Numbered from the stretch's first letter, positions 1-14,931 are shown. The stretch is DNA of 64,000 bases from Amorphochlora amoebiformis (GCA_054601695.1 BAAHQB010000311.1:124001-188000), one strand, 5' to 3'. The notes: generated from the letters alone by a model not told the origin. Program-made: numbers and translations.

Positions 1-96
1 TATATATATATATATATATATGCATGTATATGTATATAATATTTATATGTATGCATATGCACATTGCATAATATATGTATGGAAGTATAATATTGC

Positions 97-130
<34 letters not shown>

Positions 131-733
131 TTACATGACTATGTAATATTTACATAACTATGTAATATTTACATACAAATATTAGTAATATATATATGTA
201 TATATATACGTGTGTGTGTGTATATGTACATATATAATTTTGATGTGCAATTTACTATGGGTATTATCCTTCGAGCTACGTGGACTCGTGATCTGATTTG
301 TCTTCTACGTCTATATTTCCAGCACATATATACAATATATACATATATATATATATATATGTACATATGTACCCAGCGAAAACTACGGGTGGGGAGGTAA
401 AGCAGGTATGTTACATAAACAATACTACGTATACGCATAAACACTACATTCATATTAATGTGTATGTGTACTCTATTACGGTTCTTGCGTTCCTATTCTA
501 CTCTAGAACCTTAAGTGAAGTTGACTCAACCTATCTGAAGCTTCCTCTGATACTTATGAGCTGTGAGAAAGTCTCAAAGCAGCTCATTCATATCATCTGT
601 TTCCCTTTCTTGAATTCTCTAGTTTTGTTTGTGTGTATGTGTATATTATACATATATATATATACATATATACACATATACATATATATACATATATATA
701 TACATATATAAATATACATTTACATATACTTAC

Positions 734-765
<32 letters not shown>

Positions 766-792
766 CGTATAGATATGCAATAGATCTATCTA

Positions 793-829
<37 letters not shown>

Positions 830-962
830 TACACATGTATACTTATTTTTGGGTTATAGAGCTATACGTATTATTTAGAGTATATACGTATTATTTAGAG
901 TATATTACAATATAATATAATGTGATACCTATGTATGTAGGCTTTACTAAAAACACTAAAAG
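1..962. other. Left edge: TA arrays and unassigned unique sequence
   Basis: Most of this stretch is TA microsatellite with unique islands near 235-310, 375-440 and 470-640. A possible exon at 507-570 is listed separately. The other islands lie between plausible splice signals, but I could not join them in frame to the exons further right. Confidence 0.6.
507..570 (+). CDS. Possible exon of the left-edge gene
   Basis: A 64-nt island follows a pyrimidine-rich stretch ending CTCTAG and precedes a GT. It is open in one frame (..TLSEVDSTYLKLPLILM..) and ends in phase 0. That phase does not match the tentative exon at 963-1023, which needs an incoming phase of 2, so an exon is missing between them or one call is wrong. 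Kept as a low-confidence exon only. Confidence 0.25.
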
Positions 963-1098
963 TCTCACAAAATACGAGAAAAACACCACGCTTCGCAACC
1001 AGAGGATGTCTATCGATTATACGGTGTTATTTGTACATATACACATACTATATATACATATGTATATATATATATATATAATATTTATATACCTGTAA

Positions 1099-1129
<31 letters not shown>

Positions 1130-1298
1130 GATATACAACATACACTCACATACACACACACAAATATATATATATAAAAACATACATACATATATATATA
1201 TATATAATATATGTACATGTATATGTATATATATATACGTATATATAATAGATATATGTATATATATATATATATATATTGTATATATATATATATTC

Positions 1299-1355
<57 letters not shown>

Positions 1356-1671
1356 GAGTGTGTGTATATATGTGTAATTTATGTCTATTTGTACGCATAA
1401 AACATGATATATGAATGTTAGATAGACATGCATGTATATTACGTCCATGTAATATATACACATAATATCTACATTCAGCGCTGGCACGAGACCGCAGACC
1501 CGGAGGTCCGTCGGGATGAGGTGTACATCAAAATATATTGTGATATATAGTGTATATACATCAGTACAATGTATATTATATCCATGTTTATATAATGTAT
1601 ATGTTGCCTACTGGCATATTACCGGTGGGCCAGACCGTAGTACTGGTCTGCCGGGTCGCTGTGCTAACACA

Positions 1672-1733
<62 letters not shown>

Positions 1734-2011
1734 GTATATATATGCATATATATATATATATATAAAACAACAGCAAATTTACGTAAACAAAGTCGAACAA
1801 TCCTTACTCACTAAACCTAACCAACCTCAATCCTTCCCTAACTCTGACCCTCACCCAAGCTTAACCTATTATCAGGCATCGTTTGCCCGTCGAATAGCAC
1901 GGAAGGCAAAAAAACAGAATTTCACCAAAAGTACCCCAAATCGCACTGACAAGACCCAACTTGGGAGGTCATTGGATAGGTTCATGTTATAATATGTGTA
2001 CATTCATATAT

Positions 2012-2046
<35 letters not shown>

Positions 2047-2402
2047 GTTGCAGCGGTGTGGTATACCACCGGTAGTCCATTATTTGGTTGGGTAAATATT
2101 GAATTAGAACGTTTTTGAATTATAGCCTCAACAGTGCTACCTGGTTGTAATTGGGACTACCCGGTTGTAACTGGTACTACCCGGTAGTAACTGGTACCGG
2201 GGGTTTCAGATTATTAAATGTCAAGGCCTGACGTCGTGCCATGTGACACACGGAACTCTCGCGAGATTCGAGTAATTCTAAGTTTCACGGCGTGAATACA
2301 ATTGAAAGCAGATTAAGTCATGTCTCTATACTCGACATCTACTCTTTGAGCTGCATATTCGCGTGCTATTTCCACCGTTGTATGTATGTGTATATATGTG
2401 TG

Positions 2403-2444
<42 letters not shown>

Positions 2445-2512
2445 TTATGTATGTATGTATGTACGCGTATATATTTACCATATGCATACGTATGTGTTTA
2501 AAATATATATAT

Positions 2513-2558
<46 letters not shown>

Positions 2559-2834
2559 CGTGTGTGTATGTAAATAATATATATGTATATGTGTATATAT
2601 ACACGCATATACACATATACACATATATAAATGTATAAATATATATATATGTTATTGTATGTGTGTATATGTGAGTATATATATGTATCGATATTTATTA
2701 TATGTATACGTATGTGTTATATATATATATATATAATATATATGTATGTAGATATATGTGTATATGTGTATATGTGTATATGTATACATACATACATGTG
2801 TATATGTTGTAAATATATTCTATATATGAACAAG

Positions 2835-2880
<46 letters not shown>

Positions 2881-2889
2881 ATGTGTATA

Positions 2890-2922
<33 letters not shown>

Positions 2923-2945
2923 CATATTTATACATCATGTACATG

Positions 2946-2978
<33 letters not shown>

Positions 2979-3168
2979 TATATACATAAATATATACATA
3001 CATATGGGTATATACATATATTTATACATTATACATATATATATATATATGCATATATGTATATATATATATATATACAGAAGTTCTACACATCGGTATC
3101 GCGACAAAAACATCACAGGCCCCAATCGTCCCAAGGTTGTATACATTCATCCACATATAGATAAATCT

Positions 3169-3221
<53 letters not shown>

Positions 3222-3283
3222 CTGTTTTATATATGTATAAACATGACATATACATATATATACCTATGTATGTATGTATATAG

Positions 3284-3332
<49 letters not shown>

Positions 3333-3519
3333 TAGTCTCGAGATGTCGAGAAAGTCAAACAATTGCTCGATAGAACGGTATAGCAATACAACCATATGTA
3401 TTGTAAATATATTGTATATAAATATAAATATGCACATACACAGATGTGTGTGTGTGTATGAATTCACGAACCGAAGTGGTCTATCACAACACAAATGTCG
3501 TGCATAGCGTACATAAATA

Positions 3520-3582
<63 letters not shown>

Positions 3583-3591
3583 GTGTATATG

Positions 3592-3651
<60 letters not shown>

Positions 3652-3681
3652 TGTTGAAGATAAAAGCTATATGTATTAACG

Positions 3682-3716
<35 letters not shown>

Positions 3717-3737
3717 ATATATATATACATTTATACA

Positions 3738-3778
<41 letters not shown>

Positions 3779-3852
3779 AGGTATGTATACTTAAATCTAT
3801 TACATGATAATGTGTAATATATACATCTATATACATAAAGATATATTAGTAT

Positions 3853-3931
<79 letters not shown>

Positions 3932-3994
3932 ATGTTTAATATTCTATACATGTGTGTGTATATGTATGTGTATATGTAGATATATGTATATATG

Positions 3995-4029
<35 letters not shown>

Positions 4030-4361
4030 GTACGTATATATATATATATATATATAGTGTTCTATATATATATATATTTATTTATGCATATACTATATAT
4101 ATATATACAAATATATTTACTAGATATTTTTTAATCTGTGTGTAATATATGGGTATGTTTGTTGTTTTAGGAAGCTCATGCGATGGCGCTTAAGGAGGAG
4201 ATTCACAGGGCGTGTAAGTTTAACATGTTACTACATATATGAAATATGTATACATATATATATATATATATATATTAATATATATATATATATATATAAG
4301 GCATCATAAGCATATAAGTGCAATCTATATCTACATATTTAATGTGTATGTACATATATAC

Positions 4362-4401
<40 letters not shown>

Positions 4402-4438
4402 ATACATTTACATATATAGAATGTATACATACATATAC

Positions 4439-4496
<58 letters not shown>

Positions 4497-4501
4497 ATAT
4501 A

Positions 4502-4533
<32 letters not shown>

Positions 4534-4892
4534 GCTATGCATGATATCAATATGCGTGTAAGTTCAATATATTACTACATTACATGTACTTTTGAATGTA
4601 ATATGTTTCATGTGGACATATATATATTTATCTAAATACATATATATATATTCTCATTACAATATATATATATATATATGTGTATTTGTACTATAAAAAT
4701 GTATATTCATATACGTGTGTATATATATAATACGCGTATATGCTAAGCAATGTATATTTAGATAAATAATGGAAGTAGTTATTTCCATTTTGCCCTATAG
4801 TATAAATTCTAATTATTTCTCTTTTTTTCCTTGTATACTTAGGTCAAGCGCCTGGCAGTATGATTTCATTAATGCGTCGGAAAGGTATAATA

Positions 4893-4983
<91 letters not shown>

Positions 4984-5611
4984 TACATATATATATATAT
5001 ATGTATATATAGATAGATAGATATATTGTATATATTGTATATTATATATATATATATATATGTAAAAATATGTGTATATATATATATATATATATATTTC
5101 TACATGTATATATATATATATAGGTATATAAGAATACGTATATACTGTAATACGTAATCCAACCCTCTTCCTAACAAATAGACATAATGGCATCATGTCT
5201 CTTAGTATGTAAACCTTTACTGCAAATACACCCCACACATTGACTGTCAAGACACCCCACGTCTTGACTGTTAAGACACCCATACGTCCAATGCCAGAGT
5301 TTGACTGTAAAAAGTCCGTGAGTAAGTTAGACCTTTGTAAACTGGCAAATATACCCCACATATTCACTGTCAAGACACCCCACACATTGACTGTCAAGAC
5401 TTCCCCATATTCTCAACCAGGCGCCAACGAACACCAAATCAAGCAATGCATGGAAAACGAACAAAAGATGAGATCCTGGTTCACAGAACTTTTTCTCAGA
5501 GAAGGAGGGACTCCCATGCAGATACTGCAGGGAGACTTCTCTCAGCTCGCTGCAGCTGGTGGTGGCGAAGCTAGTGTAGAGTCTGAGGTGAGCCGCTCGG
5601 ACTGTGACTAG
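963..5611 (+). CDS. 3' part of an unrecognised gene, helical C-terminal region
   Basis: Exons that join in frame: 963-1023 (tentative), 1479-1520, 3336-3377, 4171-4213, 4843-4884 and 5421-5611, stop TAG at 5609-5611. Peptides include [42 protein letters not shown] and [13 protein letters not shown], then a charged helical tail with [13 protein letters not shown]. Codons split across 4213/4843 (TGT) and 4884/5421 (GGC) fit exactly. I recognise no domain. The 5' end is missing or lies among the TA arrays. A strong donor-like GAG|GTGAGC at 5588 leaves open that the last exon splices on rather than ending at 5611. Short echoes of the PH-protein C-terminus ([12 protein letters not shown] versus FNETFTQEG) may be chance. 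Confidence 0.6.
1780..2370. other. Intronic unique sequence with a dispersed repeat
   Basis: This lies between the exons at 1479-1520 and 3336-3377. The first part (1780-1990) is unique and open in one frame but has no convincing splice signals. The part from about 2046 to 2230 contains a repeated CTACCCGGTTGTAACTGGTA-like unit and matches sequence near 36100-36345. The remainder shows nothing I can assign. Confidence 0.5.
2046..2230 (+). repeat. Dispersed repeat, copy 1
   Basis: It shares ordered blocks with 36098-36345: ACCACCGGTAGT versus ACCATTGGTAGT, the identical CCATTATTTGGTTG, and ACCCGGTAGTAACTGGTACC versus ACCCGGTAGTGAACCCGGTA. No coding potential or terminal inverted repeat was recognised. 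It could be a remnant of a short non-autonomous element. Confidence 0.5.
5222..5405 (+). repeat. Short minisatellite before the terminal exon of the left gene
   Basis: Four or five degenerate copies of a unit like CACCCCACACATTGACTGTC are followed by AAGA. They occupy the end of the last intron, and translation runs open and in frame into the exon at 5421, giving repeats of TVKTPH. The strong CAACCAG acceptor at 5420 argues that they are intronic, but intron retention would extend the protein. Confidence 0.6.
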
Positions 5612-5873
5612 ATAAAATTTGTCACAACGTCATGTATCCGTCCGTAGTAGCAATTATTTTTTGGAATGGAAGTCATCAACTACAGTCGGACGTCGTATGC
5701 TAGAACATGACCTATGTGCGTGACGCAGGGCAATGTCATTGTTCAATACATCTATACTAAAAAGTCTATTTACTTTTGAATTTCATGGTACATGTACTAG
5801 ATGTACTGGGTGATAATATACACAGTGTGTATATGTCGAGTTTATTCCGAATCATACACACTAATTACGATTT

Positions 5874-5920
<47 letters not shown>

Positions 5921-7120
5921 AAATATGGTTTGTAGTAAACTTTGTACGTATGAATAATCATTACATGTTAATACTGCATTATAGTCTAGATAGTGATATA
6001 TTTATATACACGTACGCATCAATGTATACACTAGATGCAGTGGCGCATGTGTATACTAGTACTAACAAAAGTTTGGTTACGATGTAGCACTGCTTGCTAA
6101 CGGTTTTCGAGTTCTTATTATTGGATCCAGATCCAGGACAATGGCATGTACACGCTAGGTGCGTATACGTATTCTATATATTGTAACGTACACGAGGAAC
6201 GTCGGCATTTCGTTCGCAATGACTGTACAGTCTATTCCTACTATAAGTGTAGATATCTACTATGAGAACACATAGTACGCACGTAACTAATGTATTATCT
6301 AGATTATGTATTGAACAATGTATACGTATATACTCATCGATCAAGGACCGATTCATGGTGTACGAACTTGAGGATTTATGCGTACGTACGAATGCGCATG
6401 CAATACGTTACATGTTACGTATATATACGCGAGTCATAATTACTAGTGTACATGCTTATAATAATTGATTGATTAACGTACTAGATGTATCAGGCGACTA
6501 GGCAATACCTGCATATTTTTCTTCATATCTAGATTGTATAGCCTGAGTATGAAGGAAAGTATATACAATGTTACACTGTAACTTACACATAAGAATGCGT
6601 TGTGTAACAATTTGAAAAACGCGGTTATAATTATACTATCGGAATCATTCACTGCTGCTCAGCATATTGAACTTGATTGACGTACGTATACCGTCTTTCA
6701 GTATGCCTAAAAACTAGATCCAGATAGACTAAGTCTACTCGTGACGTACATACACATGAATTGCTGTGTGTGTAATTAATGCCGCATGATGCATACGTAC
6801 GTATATCTAGTATATACGCAACACAGTAATACGCATATACGTAAATATTAATTATATACTCTAGATACCACGCTTTAATATAGAACATTTATATATGATG
6901 ATAACATATCATGTGCATCATCCAGATCATGGTACAATATCTAGTGTATACCGTATGATACACATATGTGTATAGATAAATATATTAAGGCTGGTCTAAT
7001 ATACATCAGCATATTCAATCATCCGCATATCTAGCATATAGATCTAGTAGATATACTGTGATATACCTAGTATACTAGATATACATCTACTAGATCTAGT
7101 ACATACACAACTAATGCAAT
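5612..7120. other. CTAG-rich spacer between convergent genes
   Basis: Unique, non-coding-looking sequence with unusually many CTAG tetranucleotides (about 20 seen by eye), plus GTAC and TACGTA. A 12-bp inverted repeat, GATCTAGTAGAT / ATCTACTAGATC, lies near 7041-7100. No gene is recognised. Similar CTAG enrichment occurs at 19107-19919 and 51327-51997. Confidence 0.6.
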
Positions 7121-7161
7121 AGTAGCTATTTCTAGAATTTATAATTTATATATATATATAT

Positions 7162-7192
<31 letters not shown>

Positions 7193-7230
7193 CTAGATAA
7201 TACACATATATATATGTATGTATATCATAG

Positions 7231-7302
<72 letters not shown>

Positions 7303-7549
7303 ATATATATCTAGTATATATATATATATAATATATATATATATATATACAACAATATATGTATATATATATACTCTACTCTTATAGATAAATTTATTTG
7401 TGTCTAGTACCAGTCTCTAGAGTCTAGACAAGTGTTTTCCGTGTAAAAGTACACACACGTACATATACTCCATATACACATATATATATATATATATATA
7501 CATATATACATGTATAGATATGTACATATAAATGTGAATAAATATTTAA

Positions 7550-7580
<31 letters not shown>

Positions 7581-7617
7581 TGACTTATTTATATGTACAT
7601 ATATATATATACATATA

Positions 7618-7672
<55 letters not shown>

Positions 7673-7777
7673 TATATTATATATATACACATATATATAT
7701 ATATATGCGTATATACATATATATATATATAGTATATATGTTTTTGTGTGTATATGATCATCATGTTACGATGATCG

Positions 7778-7819
<42 letters not shown>

Positions 7820-8376
7820 CGTATATACATATATATATATATATATATGTTTTTGTGTGTGTATATGATCATCATGCTACGATGATCGTAATATATCTTT
7901 TCAAATGTTTTTAAATATGAAATTCACCATAATTAATTAATTTAGCAATATGAGTGTGTCCAATGAACCGGTTATGCCGACGAGGTCGAACTAGGACATC
8001 AATTACAAGAAGCTCTCAGCCAATGGGGTTAATCACGGCGCTATGAACAACAATCATCTGGGAACAGAGAGCCCTGGCCCAGAGGACTCAAGCTTCATCC
8101 TAACTCGATTCACCGTCATTAATCGGTTGTGAACCTGGTTGTGGAGTTAGGCCCGAGTTTGGATTTGGGTTTGTTAGGCTTAGGAGAAAGCTAGGTTGAG
8201 GGTGGGTAGCAACGTTATATGAGCGGGGCTAAGGAGGGATAACCTCGTGTTTGACGTCTTGGGTACATTTACTATCATCGAAGTTAATTTCATCGATATG
8301 AAGGACGATATTATCAAGTTCCTTCGCCTGAGCAATACATATTAAAATCAATCGGTATCCCTCTGCTCCAACACAG
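7121..8376. other. TA arrays and 3' flank of the PH-domain gene
   Basis: TA arrays run to about 7915 and include a 45-bp duplication (about 7744-7790 and 7853-7897, both with TGATCATCATG then TACGATGATCGTAATAT). From 7920 to 8376 there is unique sequence of normal complexity without a supported exon. It is probably the 3' flank or UTR of the minus-strand gene ending at 8377. Confidence 0.5.
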
Positions 8377-8628
8377 TTAGTTTAGAATTACAGGTCTTTT
8401 GAACTTGAAACTCAATCGATACTGAAAGTTGAACAGCTGATCAGTAGCTTCTACATCTCTTTTCAGTTGGTGTACATATATGAATTCCTTGTGGAATTCG
8501 ATATCTATGTCCCATCCGCGTGGTTTGAAGTCCCTTGTCGGGTATTTTCTGCAGATTTATGGGCATTTGTATATGTATATTCTCTCTTATACACACACAT
8601 ATATATATATATATATATAATATTTGTG

Positions 8629-8669
<41 letters not shown>

Positions 8670-9057
8670 AATATATATATATATGTATATATATATATAT
8701 TTATATTATATATAATATATGTATATTTATATAGATATATATTATATGTGTACATACACATATATATAAATATACGTATACATTTACATTTACATATATA
8801 TATATATGTATATATATATATATTCATATGCATATACGTACATATACGTATACGTATACATACATATACATATACATATACATAATCATAGACATATACA
8901 TAATCATATACAAATACATATACATATACATGCACATATACATATGCACATACATATATACATGTACACATACATATACATACTTGTGCGCAATGTAATA
9001 TATATATATATATATATATGTACATATACATATATATATATATATAGATATAATATA

Positions 9058-9110
<53 letters not shown>

Positions 9111-9153
9111 ATATACACAAATATGTGATCTAAAATATAAATAGACAATGACG

Positions 9154-9220
<67 letters not shown>

Positions 9221-9619
9221 CATGTATATATATATATCTATATATATATATATATGTATATATATATGTGGATGTACGTACATATATATATATATATATA
9301 TATATACCTTACACTTCGCATATTTACACCTCTCGTGTAGTCCAAGTAAGGGGGGGTTATTTATCAGAAATATGATTTGAACTTACTCTCCTAGGATCTC
9401 CCTCTTGACGATATCCGCAGCCGGTATGAGCACGAACTGGTTACATACTTTCAGAATGCTCAAGAATTGAGGATTCTTGTAGTATGTCCTATAGAATGAA
9501 TGTGTATTCAATATGTATTTACTGTTAATTATAATAGTAATTATTATTATTATTATTATTATTGTTAATTTTATTATTATTAGTAATAGTAGGATTATTA
9601 TTGATACTATCAGTATTAA

Positions 9620-9660
<41 letters not shown>

Positions 9661-9752
9661 TATACATATATAAATATATATATATATATATACATTATAT
9701 ATTATTATTATTATTGTTATTAATATTATCATTGTTATTATATACATATATT

Positions 9753-9783
<31 letters not shown>

Positions 9784-9920
9784 GCATATATATACACATA
9801 TGTTATATATATATGTATATATGTATATATAGCGATGTGTGTGTGTATACACATGTATGTGTATATATACATGTCTTTTGTATCTGTAACACCACAGTAT
9901 ATTATATTATTACGTTATAT

Positions 9921-9952
<32 letters not shown>

Positions 9953-9987
9953 TACACATATACATTTACATATATATATATATATAC

Positions 9988-10027
<40 letters not shown>

Positions 10028-10162
10028 GTATAGATATATATATATATGTATGTGTGTGTATATACATATATATATATACATACATACATACATATATATA
10101 TATGTGTGTGTATATGTATACATACATATATATATATATATACATACATACATATTATATAG

Positions 10163-10194
<32 letters not shown>

Positions 10195-10224
10195 GTATGT
10201 ATGTATGCATAAAATATGTAGTAG

Positions 10225-10261
<37 letters not shown>

Positions 10262-10778
10262 AACATTTACAGGGGCACATGTGCAAAACATCATGGTGCC
10301 TCTCTCTTGAAGCGTACCGAAAGCTTTCGCGGCCCTGAAAACTTCGACACCTCCTCTGTATATCGCGCACGACTGACTTATCCTTCAAATTGCTCATGGA
10401 TTTGTTCGCAGGAGCTATATTCTTGGGCAGATACCCTTCCTGGGTGAAAGTTTCGTTGAAGAAGCGAGTGAGAGTCTGCTCTCGATCCTTCCCCTGTTCG
10501 ACCTGTGGATGTAAAAAATCATTTGAGGGAATCAATTCTACGTTCAATCCACTAGAGGAACAGATGCTCAAACGACTGTTTCTCTACCGTACCACCCATT
10601 TCGACACGTGTGGCAACAACGATTTATTGGAGGTGGTCGCGTCGATATGGGTGAGAGGGGGGTTAGGGTTGCTGTCAGAAAGGGTGAAAGTTGTGTGAAA
10701 TATGATGTTCCGGATGGTTGGATTAGGATGTTATTTTGTCTGGATTGGGAAAGGATATATTTTCATCCGAAAATAATA

Positions 10779-10820
<42 letters not shown>

Positions 10821-10856
10821 AATATAATTATATTATATATATACAGTAACAACAGT

Positions 10857-10911
<55 letters not shown>

Positions 10912-11227
10912 GTACATACACATATCCACATAAAAAAATTCATGCATGTATGTATTAAAGAAGTTATAGAAATGAGAGGTATCTCCGTTAGAAGGGGTAC
11001 ACGATAAGAATGTGTGTTAGGGATACCGAGCAGGGGTGTGTATTTTGGTATTATATGACCTCCTTGACAGCTGTACGTAGAGCATCAACTATTTCCTTAG
11101 CTCGTTTCGCCTCCACGAGCTGCGAGGCTAAGGCTTCCATCACTTTTGCACATTGGAAAAAATAGAAATTAATGACAGTGGTAGATGAGTGTGTAGAGAA
11201 ACACACATACATATAGATATTTATTTG

Positions 11228-11272
<45 letters not shown>

Positions 11273-11291
11273 ATATATACATATATATATA

Positions 11292-11332
<41 letters not shown>

Positions 11333-11365
11333 CATTTATACATATGTACATATGCGTGTGCATAT

Positions 11366-11422
<57 letters not shown>

Positions 11423-11435
11423 ATGTATATGTGTA

Positions 11436-11483
<48 letters not shown>

Positions 11484-11601
11484 GCACATAGATAATCTAG
11501 AATCATCATAAACGTTCTTTGGTGCATACATGTAACATAATTTATAGCATACATTATATATATATACATATATGTGTATATATGTATATATATATTATTT
11601 A

Positions 11602-11640
<39 letters not shown>

Positions 11641-11799
11641 ATTATATATATATATATATTGAACAATATGTATACATACATATATACATATATATAAATA
11701 TATACACACATATATATATGTGTGTGTGTATAATATGCACATATATAATCCAGAATCATCGTAAACGTTCTTTGGTACATACCTGTAACATAATATATA

Positions 11800-11843
<44 letters not shown>

Positions 11844-12039
11844 GTATGTATATATATATATATATATAAATTTGGATTACACTGGCAACATGTCTGAATA
11901 TCTATGTGTATATTTGGAATATTTAGATAGATACTATAAATATAGACACAAATGTATATTATATATGTGTATATATATGTGTATACTACATATATATGAG
12001 TAAATTAGTGAACATGCGTATTTAACTCTTATATACATA

Positions 12040-12104
<65 letters not shown>

Positions 12105-13420
12105 TAATAAACATGTAAATGTATTTAAATACCTTGAACAATATTGTTGCCCCACCCAGACTTGCGCTCACCGTCAATTCGATATGCCTCCTTGCTCTCT
12201 ACGACATCCCATACCCGTATATTCTGATGTGACATAGAACTAAGTGGTACGGCATACTGAAAGAATGTCTATTTTACCTTGGCTAATCTAGGATAATCCT
12301 TGACAATCTTATTGGCAGCATCATTCCACATATATTCGTGCCACTTTGTAGTAACGTCTAGACATCAAATTGTCAATAAGAGTTTTAAAAAGACTCTGTG
12401 TGCGATTTCATACCTCTGTACATAGAGATGACCTTCTCAAGGACGCTCTCACTTAGCCTAACGAAGACCTGGGTACCGGAAACTATCAGGGCAATCATAT
12501 TTTCGTGATATGACTACCTGGGAATCATATTCAAGCGTCTTCTTGGAAACGCTGCGAACCAATTTGAAGCCCCAACACTGAGATCATGAGGATGTCATCA
12601 TAATGATTCTGATGAATATATTCTCTTGCTGTACCTGATGGTAGAAATCCTGCACTTGCTCACTAAGGTGGTTAGCAGTCTTCTCATCCTTCGCCTGAGA
12701 TCCAAAAAGTCAGTGCCTAGTTTGTCACTTTTACACAAACGTTAGCACCTCTAAATCAAGTGTTCGATGCAGCCCGATGATCGATACGCAATTTTTGGAG
12801 TCTGCCCGACGGCCGAAGAAAGTAAAGAAGAGCTTTGTTTTCTTTCCCTTGACGATGTCGATGATATCGCCTGAACACAAACTTCCCCTGAGATATAGAA
12901 CACTCGCACAAGAAGAATGATCTTACGAATCATCATGTAGTTGCCCACTTCCTTCTTGGACACGGCATCATCGCTGTCTACACCTGCGTAACGGGACTTT
13001 AGAGTTGTTCATACCAGATAATGGTAAGGGTTTCATTTTACTTGCTAAACTGTTCATGCTTTTACTCATCGTACAGATATTCTTGGTCTCCTTGATGGTG
13101 AGGCAGCTTCTGTTGTCCTCGCTCTTGACCCAAAATAAGCATTTGTGCTCATAGTCGAAACAGAGTAGTCTATCATGTGGCCTGTGATACACAATAAGTT
13201 CTCATATTGGAACGCACGTAGGACTGACAAAATTACATACCTTCCCTGATGTCCATATTTTTTCACTTTCATAATTGCGACCTTCCCTCCGAATATCAAT
13301 CCTGAAAAATCCTCCGCCTTGACCGTCCAAGGCTGGCTCAATCCATTGAGAGTTATCTGCCGAAAAAGCAACTCAGAAACTACACATTCCCACGATTTAT
13401 CCTACCCTTCCATCGGTCAT
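8377..13420 (-). CDS. PH-domain protein, 437 aa, 14 exons
   Basis: Exons in transcript order: 13406-13420, 13241-13356, 13066-13181, 12927-12983, 12749-12870, 12635-12694, 12518-12577, 12414-12468, 12278-12357, 12133-12256, 11060-11142, 10351-10502, 9387-9488, 8377-8548. All junctions are GT-AG and keep frame (1314 nt). The start is ATG 13420 (MTDGR), and the first exon is only 15 nt. Residues about 28-155 read as a pleckstrin-homology domain: [18 protein letters not shown], then [22 protein letters not shown] and finally RTLDLEA before a C-terminal helix. PH domains typically bind phosphoinositides or proteins at membranes. Residues 156-437 are helical and charged ([28 protein letters not shown]) and end in a beta-rich tail; I recognise no family there. 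Introns range from 49 nt (12469-12517) to about 1 kb and hold the TA arrays. It is divergent to the + gene at 13549. Confidence 0.85.
9540..9740. repeat. (ATT)n microsatellite
   Basis: ATT/ATA triplet tracts within the last intron of the PH-domain gene. The poly-isoleucine open frames across it on both strands are artefacts. Confidence 0.9.
11480..11800. repeat. Tandem intronic duplication in the PH-domain gene
   Basis: Two about 70-bp copies (about 11480-11555 and 11727-11800) share AATATGCACATA, AACGTTCTTTGGT and CATAC.TGTAACATAAT. They differ at roughly one base in ten and are separated by TA arrays. Both lie in the intron between 11142 and 12133. Confidence 0.75.
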
Positions 13421-13548
13421 AGTGGGGCTTAAAGCTGGGAAATCTCCGTCTCCTTTCACCGATCCACAGCTATTGACTACACGAGCATAGCAAACCGACA
13501 CCCATAACGCGACTTCAGAAAATAAAAAATCGGCTTTTGGGCTTTGAA
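13421..13548. promoter_or_regulatory. Compact divergent promoter region
   Basis: Only 128 bp separate the proposed start codons of the minus-strand PH gene (13420) and the + strand membrane protein (13549). The interval contains no TA array. No core element is obvious beyond the A-rich AAAATAAAAAATC near 13517-13531. A shared promoter is inferred from geometry alone. Confidence 0.4.
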
Positions 13549-14249
13549 ATGGGGTTCCGGTTGCCCGTGACGATTGGTCGCGTCCAGAATGTAATATTCA
13601 TCCCCCAAGTAATCAACCTCGAAGCATCGATACATCTTTCCCACATAATCATTATAATTGTCTAACCGGACTCAAAACCAGGGCAGCGAGATATCTCGGC
13701 ACCTTCCAATCCCGTGTGTCTTCTGGGCACTGGTACAGTGGATTTGTGCACCAACCCAAACTCTCACGACAACTTTCAGGCCGTATGCCTAGTGATCTGC
13801 TTGCATCCATGCTATGAAAGTCTCAAGATCAAGCCGATGCATAGAGAGAGTTTTCGCAAGCTGACCAGGTCGTTCATCCCTTGGTTCTGCGACCATTCAT
13901 GATGTCTTGTTCAGAAACACATGGTCCAAGTTGCGAGGAGGCATGACGGAGATGGATCAGATGGTTTTACAACACTATTTAGTCAAGGCAAGTCAGTCAA
14001 TCTTGAAATGGGCCAGGCGATTTATTAGATTTTTTTTGACAGGAACACGTACATGAGATCGATTTTAAGGTGTATCACCGTCGACGTCACACTAGTATCG
14101 GCAATTAAGTGTTAAGCGAAAGTATAACATACAGGGAAATTGGATCCAGCATGCCTACAACAACTACACGTGGATGCAAAAGTATCATTCATATAATTTT
14201 AAGACAGTATATGTATTTATATATTATATAATATATATATATATGTATA

Positions 14250-14292
<43 letters not shown>

Positions 14293-14410
14293 ACATAAAT
14301 ATAAATGTATGTTTATGTATGTATGTGCATAAATAATATCTAATATATAATATATATATATATATATATCAATACGCACAAATGTAAGAATATATATATG
14401 TATGTATGTG

Positions 14411-14441
<31 letters not shown>

Positions 14442-14512
14442 GTTTATTTATTTATTTACATTGTGTGCATGTGTGTGCTTGTGTACATATGCATGTATAT
14501 ATGTATGTATAT

Positions 14513-14588
<76 letters not shown>

Positions 14589-14725
14589 AAATATATATAT
14601 ATATATATAATATTATATATATATATAAAATATTACGTACGAGTATATATTTTTGGATGATATGCGCTTGCAAAATATAATGAAACGTATTCACTATCAT
14701 GCAGTACGGACATGTAATAATTTGT

Positions 14726-14787
<62 letters not shown>

Positions 14788-14931
14788 ATGTATATATGTA
14801 TATACACATATAAATGTGGACACGTACTTGCATACAAATACATCACTACAATGCAGTATAAACATGTAATAATTTTATACATATACTCATTACATATATA
14901 AAACATATTGTAAATATAAATGTGTATGACA

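Noticed and set aside
169-1992. Open frames rich in Y, I, M, C, V, T and H near the left edge
   Set aside because: They are translations of TA/CA/TG microsatellites and appear in several frames and both strands at once.
1786-1992. Exon with [15 protein letters not shown]
   Set aside because: Open frame without an acceptor or donor that fits neighbouring phases.
9383-10260. Poly-isoleucine proteins on both strands
   Set aside because: They arise from (ATT)n and (TA)n; the real coding part is the minus exon 9387-9488.
13449-13680. Minus-strand open frame with [16 protein letters not shown]
   Set aside because: Protein-like, but it lies opposite the + strand exons and promoter gap, has no ATG exon that joins the PH gene, and conflicts with the in-frame + model. 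It could be revisited with RNA data.
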